A stretch of DNA of 64,000 nucleotides from Breoghania corrubedonensis. Lineage in GTDB: Bacteria; Pseudomonadota; Alphaproteobacteria; Rhizobiales; Stappiaceae. The stretch lies in the NCBI RefSeq assembly GCF_003053845.1, contig NZ_QAYG01000004.1, positions 62,001 to 126,000 of the forward strand. The letters are read 5' to 3'. Within the stretch, counting starts at the first letter, position 1. Every line of letters starts with the position of its first letter. Below are positions 30,574 through 39,611 of the stretch, piece after piece. A program made the position numbers and the translations under genes. The notes beneath the pieces were generated by a model, which saw only the letters and a list, made by a program, of their open reading frames with translations, was not told where the DNA came from and ran no database searches.

Positions 30574-31953
30574 TCAGTTGTAGGCGACGATATCGCCCTT
30601 GCCTTCGACCACAATCATGCGACCGCTAGCGACAATCGGCGACATGTAGGTCGGCTCCGACGTCTCTCGGTTCGAAATGATGGTCCCGTTCGTGGGATTG
30701 ACCAGCGCCATATGACCATCGCTGGAGAACATCCAGAGCTTGTTGCCCGCAAGAACCGGACCGGCCCAGTTCGACTGCTTCTTCTTCGTACGTACCACCG
30801 GAAGCTGGGTCACCCACATCGGTTGACCGCTTTTGAGGTCAAGCGCAACCAGACGGTCGTTCAGATCGATCAGGAACACCGCATTGCCTGCGACGGCCGG
30901 CGTGTGAACGCTTCCGATATCCTGTTCCCACAGCCGCTCGCCTGTCTTCAGGCTAACGCCTATCGTGCGGCCGGCGACACCGGTGGCGATCACCGTGCCA
31001 CCAGCAATAACCGGGCTTGCGGAAACGTCGGCCAGTCCGGAAATCGCCTGGGTCCGGTAGGAGCGGCTGACGGCATCCGACCACTTGGGCGTACCGTCCT
31101 TGGCGTCAATCGCCGTGACCTCTCCCGAGGAGAACGGCACCACCACGGTGTTACCGGATATGGCCGGATTGGCTGAGGAGAGCAGGCCTGCCGTCTCCGA
31201 AATGCCAGCATAGGTCCAGATCTGGGACCCATCTTCCTGATTAATCGCGACGACTTCGTTGGTCTGCGTCACGACGTAGACCTTGCCGCCCGCAGCTGTC
31301 GGAGCGCCGCGTGCGGGTGCATCGAGCGGCACTGTCCAGAGCCTTGCGCCGTTGGCCGGGTTGAGCGCCACAAGAGAGCCGTAACCGGTTGCAGCGAAGA
31401 TCCGGCCGCTGTCGGCGGCAACACCGCCACCGAGCGCTGAGTCGCTTTCGCCCTCCGGACGAAGCTCGACCTTCCACTGACGCCCGCCATTTGCGGAGAG
31501 CGCAGTCACAGTGCCGTTCTGCTCGTAGATATAGATCCGGCCCTGATAGGAGATCGGACGCGCCGACACGCGCGGCGCCGAACTACCGAAGGTGGAGAGC
31601 TTGTACGAGTCGCCGCCCAGCGACGCCTTCCAGGCGCGCGCGCCGTTTCCGGCCATTGCGACGTGCCCGGGATTGTTCATTGCGTTGCCGCCCGCCTGGC
31701 TCCAATCGCCGACATTTTGCGGCGCCGGGATGGAAACGGTCTTCCTTTCCACCCCCTCGTTTTCAAGCGCGTTCGCGCCCTTGAACAACGGCTGCCGATC
31801 ACCGGGAAGAATATCCTCTTTCTCCGCGAAGGGATTGAGCGAAGAAATCGAGGAGCAGCCCCCCAGAAGCACTGCGGCCAGGAGCACGGTCGTAACCGCG
31901 CGGATACGCCTGCCATACCGGGCGCCGTTGGAAGGGTTACGCTTGCTGATCAC
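30574..31953 (-). CDS. bamB: BamB-like outer-membrane assembly lipoprotein
   Basis: PQQ-repeat beta-propeller that supports the BAM complex in outer-membrane protein insertion. The 459-residue protein has a lipoprotein signal (TTVLLAAVLLGGC, lipobox LGGC near residue 33), an Asn/Pro linker, and at least six propeller repeats recognisable by G-x-x-L-W/I-W endings such as NGARLWTVPLD and TGERLWEQDIG. Its ATG overlaps the stop of the upstream TPR gene by 4 bases (ATGA). BamB-TPR-Der order is conserved in Hyphomicrobiales. Confidence 0.9.
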   Translation of the reverse strand: MISKRNPSNGARYGRRIRAVTTVLLAAVLLGGCSSISSLNPFAEKEDILPGDRQPLFKGANALENEGVERKTVSIPAPQNVGDWSQAGGNAMNNPGHVAMAGNGARAWKASLGGDSYKLSTFGSSAPRVSARPISYQGRIYIYEQNGTVTALSANGGRQWKVELRPEGESDSALGGGVAADSGRIFAATGYGSLVALNPANGARLWTVPLDAPARGAPTAAGGKVYVVTQTNEVVAINQEDGSQIWTYAGISETAGLLSSANPAISGNTVVVPFSSGEVTAIDAKDGTPKWSDAVSRSYRTQAISGLADVSASPVIAGGTVIATGVAGRTIGVSLKTGERLWEQDIGSVHTPAVAGNAVFLIDLNDRLVALDLKSGQPMWVTQLPVVRTKKKQSNWAGPVLAGNKLWMFSSDGHMALVNPTNGTIISNRETSEPTYMSPIVASGRMIVVEGKGDIVAYN

Positions 31954-32654
31954 TGGGTCTTTTCCTCGTCGGTGGCGGCGCCGTTCGCGTTCGAAGCGAC
32001 TTCCGGTGTCTTGGCCGCCTGAATGAGCGACTGCATCATTCGCGCCCGGGTGGAAACGTCTGCGGGCGCTTCCCTGTCCTCAAGGATCATGGCGAACCAT
32101 TTGTCGGCCCCGTCCATGTCTCCGGCCTTCCACGCGGCAAGTCCAAGGATCTCCCACGCGGCAGCCCGAAGTGAATTCGCCGCGTCGGCGAGCGGCTCGA
32201 CCCGCGCCTTCACCTTGTCGCGGTCTTCCAGATCAACAGCGAGATAGCCGGCGCGAATAGCGGCCATATCACGATACAGTTTGTCGATAGACGTATCGTC
32301 CGCGATCTTTGAAAACGCTTTCAGCGCCCCGTCCTTGTCACCGGCGGCAGCAAGTTCGCTCGCGGCGCGCATGCTACCCAGCATCGCATAGCCACCGGTG
32401 GCGTCGGAAAGGCCGGCAAGCTCCTCACGCGCCTTGTCGTGATCGCCGGCATTGCCTTCATCGATCGCGGTAAGGAGCATATCGCCGGCCTTTGCCGATT
32501 GCTGCGCTTGCCGGTACTCAAAGAACCGGTAGCCGCCGGTCCCAGCCACGATCAGCACCGCAACGCCGATGATGTAAGGCGCGAGCCGCTTCCACAGCTT
32601 GCCATAACGATCGCGCCGTAGGTCCTCATCGACCTCGCGAAAAATGTCGGACAT
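31950..32654 (-). CDS. TPR-like membrane-anchored protein (YfgM-like)
   Basis: The likely start is ATG 32654 (MSDIFREVDEDLRRDRYGKLW), giving 234 residues; the frame is open 19 codons further. One transmembrane helix (about 27-47, YIIGVAVLIVAGTGGYRFF) follows a short cytoplasmic segment, then a periplasmic helical region with tetratricopeptide-like repeats. YfgM relatives work with periplasmic chaperones near the Sec translocon. It overlaps bamB by 4 bases. Confidence 0.85.
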   Translation of the reverse strand: MSDIFREVDEDLRRDRYGKLWKRLAPYIIGVAVLIVAGTGGYRFFEYRQAQQSAKAGDMLLTAIDEGNAGDHDKAREELAGLSDATGGYAMLGSMRAASELAAAGDKDGALKAFSKIADDTSIDKLYRDMAAIRAGYLAVDLEDRDKVKARVEPLADAANSLRAAAWEILGLAAWKAGDMDGADKWFAMILEDREAPADVSTRARMMQSLIQAAKTPEVASNANGAATDEEKTQ

Positions 32655-32905
32655 CGAACCTCGCTCGAAACTTCCATCAGATCCCACACCGCCGACGGTG
32701 TGTCGAACCAAATACGATTGCGGGATCCGTACCTTGCATTGGCCTTCTCACACGCGTGAGAGGTTCCCGAATGCCGCCGGACCATACATGCTCGCCCTTG
32801 CGGACGCAATCAGACCGGCCCCAAGTCCGCCAATCCATTCCCACCTGCGCCCTCATGCGTCGGGGTCATGGCGAATTTGCGGCCGGCGACGCGCATTTGC
32901 CGCTC

Positions 32906-33742
32906 CTATTCGCCCGAAGCGACCTTTTTCGGCATTCCGTAGACGTATTCGGGTGCGGGGAATGTGCGCGCACGCACTTCCTGCGCATAGTCGCCCACAG
33001 CGGAATCGATCGCGTCGGCAAGCCGCCCGTAAGTCTTGACGAATTTCGGCACCCGCGGCGACAGGCCGAGCATGTCTTCCAGAACGAGTATCTGCCCGTC
33101 GCAGGCGCTGGATGCACCGATTCCGATCGTCGGGATCGCAACCTGGCGCGTGATGCGGGCAGCCAGAGGCTCGACAAGGCCTTCGAGAACGACGCCGAAC
33201 GACCCGGCCTCTGCCACCGCGGCGGCATCGGCTTCGAGCTCCGGCCATTTCGCCTCGTCACGTCCCTGTACCTTGAACCCTCCCATGGTGTTCACCGACT
33301 GCGGCGTCAGGCCGATGTGGGAGAGAACGGGAACGCCACGCTCGGTCAGATAGCGCACGGTCGGGGCAATGTGGCGCCCGCCTTCAAGCTTGATCGCACC
33401 GCAACCCGTCTCCTTCATGACACGCGCGGCTGTTCGAAACGCCTGCTCGGGACTTTCCTCATAAGATCCAAACGGCAGGTCCACCACGACGAGCGCCCGT
33501 TCAGAACCGCGAACAACCGACTGACCGTGAAGAATCATCATCTCGACGGTAACAGGAACGGTCGATTCCAGGCCGTGCATCACCATGCCGAGTGAGTCGC
33601 CTACCAACATGAAATCGGCATGCCGATCGACAAGCCGCGCCGTGTGGGCATGGTAGGCGGTCAACGACACGATCGGCTCGCCTCCCTTGCGGTTGGCGAT
33701 GTCCACCGCCGTCAGACGGCGGCTCTGTGCGTGTGCCGACAT
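32906..33742 (-). CDS. panB: 3-methyl-2-oxobutanoate hydroxymethyltransferase PanB
   Basis: Makes ketopantoate from alpha-ketoisovalerate and methylenetetrahydrofolate in pantothenate synthesis. The 278-residue protein has the substrate and metal region [11 protein letters not shown], the KLEGG motif, HIGLTPQS and [21 protein letters not shown]. PanC is not adjacent. The 251-base gap to the next gene holds no recognised element. Confidence 0.95.
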   Translation of the reverse strand: MSAHAQSRRLTAVDIANRKGGEPIVSLTAYHAHTARLVDRHADFMLVGDSLGMVMHGLESTVPVTVEMMILHGQSVVRGSERALVVVDLPFGSYEESPEQAFRTAARVMKETGCGAIKLEGGRHIAPTVRYLTERGVPVLSHIGLTPQSVNTMGGFKVQGRDEAKWPELEADAAAVAEAGSFGVVLEGLVEPLAARITRQVAIPTIGIGASSACDGQILVLEDMLGLSPRVPKFVKTYGRLADAIDSAVGDYAQEVRARTFPAPEYVYGMPKKVASGE

Positions 33743-33802
33743 GGCAAATCCTCCAGGTGCAGATTAAGTCAATTCATCGCAGACAGGTGCCTTCACACGC
33801 TG

Positions 33803-34369
33803 TCAGGTGAGAATAGGTACACCGATTAGCCACAGATGAAGCTTCCAGACGAATGCGGCATAAAGAACGACGCCTATGACAACGGCAAGGATGTCGTTTC
33901 GCATCGATCCGCGAACCGACTCTGGCGCGGGGCGGCGCTTGAGCGATATGCGGTCGTAAACGCCCCAGGCAAGGAAGGTCAGAAAAAGGACAAGCGAGGC
34001 GGCGTCACCGTTGACCAGCAAATGCGCCAGCGCCCAGGTCTTCACCGCCGTGATCATCGGATGCTTGACTGTCGCCTTTATCCGGCCCGGCAGGTAAGCC
34101 GCAGGAATCAGAATGAAGGCAAACAGCATGAGCAGCATCGCGATATGACGCGTCCAGGGCGGCGGATCGTAGAGGACCGGCACGCCCTGCGCCCGCGCCA
34201 TTCCGAACCCGTAAACGATCAGAACGAAACCAGCGAGCGAGACAAGACCGAAAACCGCTCGATAGCCTACCGGTCCCAGCCGCTCCACAAGTCCCGCTCG
34301 CAGGGCCGGACGAGCCGGCACCAGATGCGCGGCGACAAAAAGCGCCAGGCCGATTATCAGGATTTCCAT
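33803..34369 (-). CDS. NnrU family membrane protein
   Basis: Integral membrane protein related to NnrU, originally linked to denitrification, though many members lack that link. The start is ATG 34369 (MEILIIGLALFVAAHL) with AGGAGGGA a few bases upstream; the frame is open much further but the extension has unrelated composition. About 188 residues with five or six hydrophobic helices and the conserved HPM(I/L) region in KHPMITAVKTWALAHLLVNGD. No denitrification genes are in the window. Confidence 0.85.
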   Translation of the reverse strand: MEILIIGLALFVAAHLVPARPALRAGLVERLGPVGYRAVFGLVSLAGFVLIVYGFGMARAQGVPVLYDPPPWTRHIAMLLMLFAFILIPAAYLPGRIKATVKHPMITAVKTWALAHLLVNGDAASLVLFLTFLAWGVYDRISLKRRPAPESVRGSMRNDILAVVIGVVLYAAFVWKLHLWLIGVPILT

Positions 34370-34676
34370 TGTCGTCTCCCTCCTGGGCAGCACTCGCACA
34401 ATCGCCGGGCCACCAGTCCCTGCCCGCTCTATAGCAAAATGCGCGCAGTTGCGGGAGGGAAGATGGACACACCTCCGCACGGATTGCCGGCTCTCGCGCT
34501 GAATGTCCGCGCCAGATCCGCCAGATGCAGCGCTCCCCGCGTCCCGCCATCCCCAACCGGGACCACAGGAAGAGAGTTTCGACACAAGACGGCAGCGGAT
34601 ACGGGACGGCCTGTAATCATCTATTCACTTCCCGTTCGTATTCTCACTCGTGAAATGTACGTGGAAGAGTTGGAAG
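34370..34676. other. 307-base divergent gap, NnrU-like / PilZ
   Basis: Must contain the two divergent promoters. No clear repeat, hairpin or operator was recognised. Confidence 0.5.
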
Positions 34677-34991
34677 ATGGACTACTCGGACCGGCGCAAG
34701 TCGCACCGCAGACGGATGTTACAGGGCGGCAAGATCGTCTACGGTCGCAGCGCCCTGCTGATCGACTGCATGATCCGCGATCTTTCGGAAGAAGGCGCGC
34801 GCCTGAAGGTGGCCAGCGCCAGGGATGTCCCCGACAATATCAGGCTGTTCAACAGCGGCGACAACACCGTTATCGACGCAGAAGTCGTCTGGCGCTCACC
34901 CCGCGAAGTCGGCATCCGGTTCAATGGCAAGGTCAGCCCGATCAGCGAAAGCGACGATCCCAAGATTCGCAACCTGCGTTTCCACGATTGA
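34677..34991 (+). CDS. PilZ domain protein
   Basis: Small cytoplasmic c-di-GMP receptor candidate. Start at ATG 34677 gives 104 residues (MDYSDRRKSHRRRM); the frame also opens 9 codons earlier. The N-terminal RRKSHRRR region supplies an RxxxR-type motif and DLSEEGARL matches the (D/N)-x-S-x-x-G motif of PilZ domains. The IGIRF-like strand near GIRFNGKV completes the barrel. A stand-alone PilZ protein; the effector it controls is unknown. Confidence 0.8.
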   Translation: MDYSDRRKSHRRRMLQGGKIVYGRSALLIDCMIRDLSEEGARLKVASARDVPDNIRLFNSGDNTVIDAEVVWRSPREVGIRFNGKVSPISESDDPKIRNLRFHD

Positions 34992-35180
34992 TGGCACGAT
35001 CTCTGCCGCAGCATATCCGCGCTTGAGATTGATCTCCTTCGTGCCGTTATAGCGACCGTCCGTAAGTGCCTCAATGCAGGAGGTGCGTGCCCGAGCGGAT
35101 AGCGTGTGACTCGTCACACTTTTATTTACTGTCGGCAGGTATACTTCCCCAACGTTATGTACTTTTGCGTGGGGGCATTC

Positions 35181-35633
35181 ATGTTTCGCAAGCTAATCCT
35201 GTCGATGTGGCTGTTCATCGGCTTCACTGCAACTGCCGATGCGACAGCAAATGCCGGACTGGCCTACGATGGACCGAGCATCGTCGCGGTCGTAGATTTG
35301 TCTGACCAGCAGCTCAGCATCTACAACGCAGGCGTTCTCCTGCACCAGTGGAAGGTTTCAACCGCTCGGCGCGGCTACATCACACCGGTGGGGCGATACC
35401 GCCCGTACCGCATCCACAAGATGTGGCGTTCTCGCAAGTATGACAACGCACCGATGCCCTATTCGGTTTTCTTCCATAAGGGCTGGGCCGTCCACGGCAC
35501 CAATGCGATCCGCCGCCTTGGCCGACCTGCGTCGCACGGGTGCGTACGTCTCGATCCCAAGAACGCAAAGATGCTCTACGGACTGGTTCGCCAATACGGT
35601 ATGGAAGACGTGGAAATCGTCATCCGGAAGTGA
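35181..35633 (+). CDS. L,D-transpeptidase (YkuD family)
   Basis: Periplasmic peptidoglycan cross-linking enzyme. ATG 35181 gives 150 residues and a proper signal peptide (MFRKLILSMWLFIGFTATADA); the frame opens earlier at GTG 35106. The catalytic region reads VHGTNAIRRLGRPASHGCVRL, the HG...SHGCVR signature with the nucleophilic Cys. Little more than the catalytic domain is present. Converges on a GNAT gene across a palindromic element. Confidence 0.9.
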   Translation: MFRKLILSMWLFIGFTATADATANAGLAYDGPSIVAVVDLSDQQLSIYNAGVLLHQWKVSTARRGYITPVGRYRPYRIHKMWRSRKYDNAPMPYSVFFHKGWAVHGTNAIRRLGRPASHGCVRLDPKNAKMLYGLVRQYGMEDVEIVIRK

Positions 35634-35704
35634 ACGGGCGGATCCGGCCCGACGCGGTCATTCCAATCTCATTTATGGGGCCACCCCATAGAGCGCTTGC
35701 TGGA

Positions 35705-35749
35705 GCATATTCTTGTCGATCAGATTGGGTAAATCTGATCGGAATATGC
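35705..35749. repeat. long imperfect palindrome between two convergent genes
   Basis: The outer arms GCATATTC (35705-35712) and GAATATGC (35742-35749) and the inner arms CGATCAGATT (35717-35726) and AATCTGATCG (35732-35741) pair around a 5-base loop, with a 4-base bulge on one side: 18 paired bases. It lies between the L,D-transpeptidase and GNAT stops. It may be a bidirectional terminator or a copy of a dispersed intergenic palindrome. Confidence 0.75.
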
Positions 35750-35750
35750 C

Positions 35751-36257
35751 CTAGATACGGCGTTCGAAGTATCGCACACGCTTGTCGCGGCCAGAAAGAA
35801 ATGCCGAGCCGACCTCTTCAAACCCGAGCGCAGCGTGAAACGCGTCGGAGACTGGATTGGGCGGCTCAGCATTGATCTCGCAAACGACCCTACCAGCGCC
35901 CGCGGCCCGCGCGCGCTCAAAGACGTGGGTGTAGAGCCGGCGCGCGATCCCCTGCCCCCGTCGGGCAGGATCGACGCAAATCCGGTCGATGTAAACAAAT
36001 CGCTCGAAGCGGTTGCGGAACCAAAGAAAATTGGGACTGTCATAGTCCGCCGTTTCGTCAAACGCGATGATAAAGGCATCTGCCGCCGCCATCCGCGCCG
36101 CTACGAAGGCACCAGCGACAAGCGCCCGCATTTCTTCCAGATTCAGATAGCTCAACTCCGTTGCATGCGCGTTGTTGAGGCGCAGCAGCGCTTCATCCGC
36201 CGTCAGAGCGTCGTCGTCAAGCGCAACGATCGCGGCAGGTGTCTCAAGGGGCACCAT
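35751..36257 (-). CDS. GNAT family N-acetyltransferase
   Basis: Acetyl-CoA-dependent acetyltransferase of unknown substrate. The chosen ATG 36257 (MVPLETPAAIVALDD) gives 168 residues; the longer open frame runs through a strong hairpin and is not plausible. The acetyl-CoA loop is RICVDPARRGQGIARRLY and the C-terminal beta-bulge region is SDAFHAALGFEEVG. No partner gene suggests a substrate. Confidence 0.85.
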   Translation of the reverse strand: MVPLETPAAIVALDDDALTADEALLRLNNAHATELSYLNLEEMRALVAGAFVAARMAAADAFIIAFDETADYDSPNFLWFRNRFERFVYIDRICVDPARRGQGIARRLYTHVFERARAAGAGRVVCEINAEPPNPVSDAFHAALGFEEVGSAFLSGRDKRVRYFERRI

Positions 36258-36321
36258 TTGTTTCACCTGATTTCGTGACCATGGTTTTGGTGCGCCGAAC
36301 TGAACTTCGGCACAGTTGAAT

Positions 36322-36359
36322 GGAAGAAGGCCGGGCGACAAGCCGCCCGGCCTTCTTCC
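36322..36359 (-). terminator. 16-bp perfect hairpin after the efflux operon
   Basis: Arms 36322-36337 and 36344-36359 are exact reverse complements around the loop ACAAGC, with a U/C-rich 3' arm when read on the reverse strand. It lies 84 bases past the RND transporter stop and upstream of the GNAT gene, so it most likely terminates the efflux operon. Confidence 0.7.
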
Positions 36360-36442
36360 TGCGCGTCGGGCAACAGAGACAATCGCCCGACGGTTCGGTT
36401 TGGGGATCGAGCCGCCTGGTTGGCGGTTCAACCACGACAAGA

Positions 36443-39400
36443 TCAGGCCTCGGCCCCTTCGCCTTCGGCAGCTTCCTTACCCTCGCTGTCGCCGGCATCG
36501 CCCTTGTGCTTTCCCGGGAAGATCTTGCGTACAAGCACGAACAGTAGCGGGGCGAAGAACACGCCAATCACTGTGGAGGCGATCATCCCGCCCATCACGG
36601 CGATACCGATGGCATTCTGGCTGCCTGACCCGGCGCCACTGGCGATCGCCAACGGCGTAACGCCGAGGATGAAGGCGAGCGAGGTCATGATGATCGGCCG
36701 CAACCGTTGACGTGCGGCTTCAAGTGTCGCCGAGAAGAGATCCTTGCCGCGCTTTTGCCAATCGATGGCGAATTCGACGATCAGGATCGCATTCTTTGCC
36801 GCCAGTCCGATGGTGGTGAGCATGCCGACCTTGAAGTAAACGTCATTCGACTGATCGAACAACAAGGCCGCAACAAGGGCACCAAGAATGCCGATCGGCA
36901 CGGTCAGCATGACCGCAAACGGAATACTCCAGCTTTCATAGAGCGCGGCAAGAGCCAGGAACACGACCAACGTGGAGATCAGATAGAGGTAGACTGCCTG
37001 ATTGCCCGCGATCTGTTCCTGCGCTGACAGGCCCACCCATTCAAAGCTGTAGCCTTGCGGCAGGGTTTTGATAAGTCGCTCTATTTCGTTCATTGCAAGA
37101 CCGGACGTGGCACCGGCGCCCGGGCTGCCCTGGATCTCGACAGCCGATAGCCCGTTGAAGCGTTCGAGCCGTGGCGACCCGAAAGTCCAACGCCCCTTCG
37201 CAAAGGCCGAGAACGGAACCATGTCATTGTCCGAGTTGCGGACATACCACTTGTCGATGTCCTCGGGCTGCATGCGATACTTCGCATCGCCCTGCACGTA
37301 TACCGACTTGATGCGGGTCTCGTAGATGAAGTCGTTGACATAGGTCCCCCCCCAGGCCGACGACAACGTATTGTAGATATCAGACAGCGAGAGCGAATAG
37401 GAACTCGCCTTTTCCTCGTCGATATCGACGTGATATTGCGCCGAATCCTCCATGCCATTGGGCCGGGTATTGGCCAGAAGCGGGCTCTGCGCCGCCTTTC
37501 CCAGAAGCTCGTTCCGGGCCGCGACCAGCTTTTCATGGCCCTGCCCGTTGGCGTCCTGAAGATAGAGGTCAAAGCCACCCGTGACACCAAAACCCGGAAT
37601 GGCGGGAGGCGACAACGCGAAGACCTGCGAATCCTTGAATTGCGAAAACACCCCCATCGCCCGCCCTGCAATAGCGCTGGCAGATGATTGAGGGGTATTT
37701 CGCTCGGCGAAATCCTTCAACCGAATGAACATCAGGCCGACATTCTGACCCTGGCCGCCGAAACCGAACCCGGCCACGCTCATCACGCCCTTGACGTATT
37801 CGCTCTCGTCTTCAAGGAAGTGCTTGCGGACGCGCGCGATGACGGCATCCGTCTGTGGCGAGGTGGCGCCCTGCGGCAGCTGGATGCTGGCGATCAGGAT
37901 GCCCTGGTCTTCCTGCGGGATGAAGGCGCTCGGCACCTTGCCGAACAGCATTCCAGCCGCACCAACCATGGCGACAAAGAGCACGATGAACGGGATCGGC
38001 CGCAGCAGCATGCCGCGAACGCCATTACGGTACCCGCGCGTCGTTCGATCGAAATTGCGATTGAAGAAACCAAAGATTCCGCGTTCCTTGGAGCCCTCCT
38101 TGGGGCGTTTGAGGAGCGTCGCACAAAGCGCCGGGGTCAGAATCAACGCGACCAGCACAGACAGCAACATCGCGGTGACGATGGTCACGGAGAACTGCCG
38201 GTAGATCACACCGACGGACCCGCCGAAGAAGGCCATCGGAATAAACACCGCCGAGAGCACCGTCGCGATACCGACCAGCGCACCGGTAATCTCCTTCATC
38301 GACATGATCGTCGCCTGCTTCGGCGAGACGTCGTCATCCTCCATCACGCGTTCAACGTTCTCGACAACGACGATGGCGTCATCGACCAGAAGGCCGATTG
38401 CAAGCACCATGGCGAACATTGTGAGCGTGTTGATCGAATAGCCGAAGACAGCCAGCATCCCAAATGTGCCGAGCAGAACCACCGGCACGGCAAGCGTCGG
38501 AATCAGCGTTGCCCGGAAGTTCTGAAGGAAGACGAACATCACCACGAACACGAGGATGATGGCCTCGAAGAGCGTACGGACGACTTCCTCAATCGAGAGC
38601 TCGACAAACGGTGTCGTATCGTAGGGATAGACGACTTCGACCCCCGCCGGCAGCGTCGGCGAAACATCCGCGATGACGTTTTTGACCGCCGTCGCCGTGC
38701 TGATCGCATTGGCGCCAGTCGCTAGATAGACACCAAGGCCGGCGGCGGGCTTGCCATTGTACTTGGAAGAGGTGTTGTAGCTGCTCGCACCGACTTCGAC
38801 GCGGGCCACATCGTTCAGACGGACCATCGAACCGTCCGTCGACGATTTCAAAATGATGTTCTCGAACTGGGAGATGGTCTGGAGGCGGCTCTTCGCCGTA
38901 ACGGTCACATTGAGGAGCTGTCCGTTGAGCTGGGGACGAGCTCCCAGTTGCCCGGCAGAAACCTGTGTGTTCTGCGCCGTGATCGCAGAGGTCACGTCGC
39001 TGGGCATAAGCGCATATTTTTGCAGCTTCGACGGATCGAGCCATATGCGCATGGCGTATTCCGCGCCAAACAGGCGTGTCGAGCCGACACCTTCGAGCCG
39101 GCTGATACGGTCCTGGAGATTGCTGTCGACCCAGTCGGACAGATCCGTATTGTTCAACGAACCGTCGTTCGAGACGAAGCCGATCACCATCAGAAAGCTG
39201 TCGGATGACTTCGTCACGGTGACGCCCGTACTGGTGACAGCCGTCGGAAGCTGGCTCTCCACCAATTGCAGTTTGTTCTGCACCTGCATCTGGGCGACGT
39301 CGGGGTCGGCCTCGTTCGTGAACGTCAGCGTGATCGAGGAGCTACCGGTCTGCGACGAGGTCGACGTCATGTAGTCGAGATAATCGATACCGGTCATGCC

Positions 39401-39601
39401 CTGTTCGATCACCTTGGTGACCGTATTCTCGACCGTCTGCGCATCCGCGCCGGTGTAGGTCGCGGATATGCTGACCGTTGTCGGGGAGATTTGCGGGTAC
39501 TGCGAGATTGGCAGCGAGTAGACCGCCAAAAGGCCGCCGAGCATCACGACGATCGCGAGCACAGCGGCGAAGATCGGCCGCTCGATGAAGAAGCGCGACA
39601 T
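36443..39601 (-). CDS. RND efflux transporter, inner-membrane subunit (AcrB/MexB type)
   Basis: Proton-driven drug exporter of the HAE1 family. The 1052-residue protein has the twelve-helix layout with two large periplasmic loops. It starts MSRFFIERPIFAAVLAIVVML, contains the proton-relay Asp pair in GLLVDDAIVVVENVER (near residue 405) and the second-half block AKNAILIVEFA. The C terminus is an acidic Glu/Gly-rich tail. It lies 10 bases after its adaptor gene. No outer-membrane channel gene is adjacent, so it probably recruits one encoded elsewhere. Confidence 0.95.
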   Translation of the reverse strand: MSRFFIERPIFAAVLAIVVMLGGLLAVYSLPISQYPQISPTTVSISATYTGADAQTVENTVTKVIEQGMTGIDYLDYMTSTSSQTGSSSITLTFTNEADPDVAQMQVQNKLQLVESQLPTAVTSTGVTVTKSSDSFLMVIGFVSNDGSLNNTDLSDWVDSNLQDRISRLEGVGSTRLFGAEYAMRIWLDPSKLQKYALMPSDVTSAITAQNTQVSAGQLGARPQLNGQLLNVTVTAKSRLQTISQFENIILKSSTDGSMVRLNDVARVEVGASSYNTSSKYNGKPAAGLGVYLATGANAISTATAVKNVIADVSPTLPAGVEVVYPYDTTPFVELSIEEVVRTLFEAIILVFVVMFVFLQNFRATLIPTLAVPVVLLGTFGMLAVFGYSINTLTMFAMVLAIGLLVDDAIVVVENVERVMEDDDVSPKQATIMSMKEITGALVGIATVLSAVFIPMAFFGGSVGVIYRQFSVTIVTAMLLSVLVALILTPALCATLLKRPKEGSKERGIFGFFNRNFDRTTRGYRNGVRGMLLRPIPFIVLFVAMVGAAGMLFGKVPSAFIPQEDQGILIASIQLPQGATSPQTDAVIARVRKHFLEDESEYVKGVMSVAGFGFGGQGQNVGLMFIRLKDFAERNTPQSSASAIAGRAMGVFSQFKDSQVFALSPPAIPGFGVTGGFDLYLQDANGQGHEKLVAARNELLGKAAQSPLLANTRPNGMEDSAQYHVDIDEEKASSYSLSLSDIYNTLSSAWGGTYVNDFIYETRIKSVYVQGDAKYRMQPEDIDKWYVRNSDNDMVPFSAFAKGRWTFGSPRLERFNGLSAVEIQGSPGAGATSGLAMNEIERLIKTLPQGYSFEWVGLSAQEQIAGNQAVYLYLISTLVVFLALAALYESWSIPFAVMLTVPIGILGALVAALLFDQSNDVYFKVGMLTTIGLAAKNAILIVEFAIDWQKRGKDLFSATLEAARQRLRPIIMTSLAFILGVTPLAIASGAGSGSQNAIGIAVMGGMIASTVIGVFFAPLLFVLVRKIFPGKHKGDAGDSEGKEAAEGEGAEA

Positions 39602-39611
39602 AAAGCGGCCC

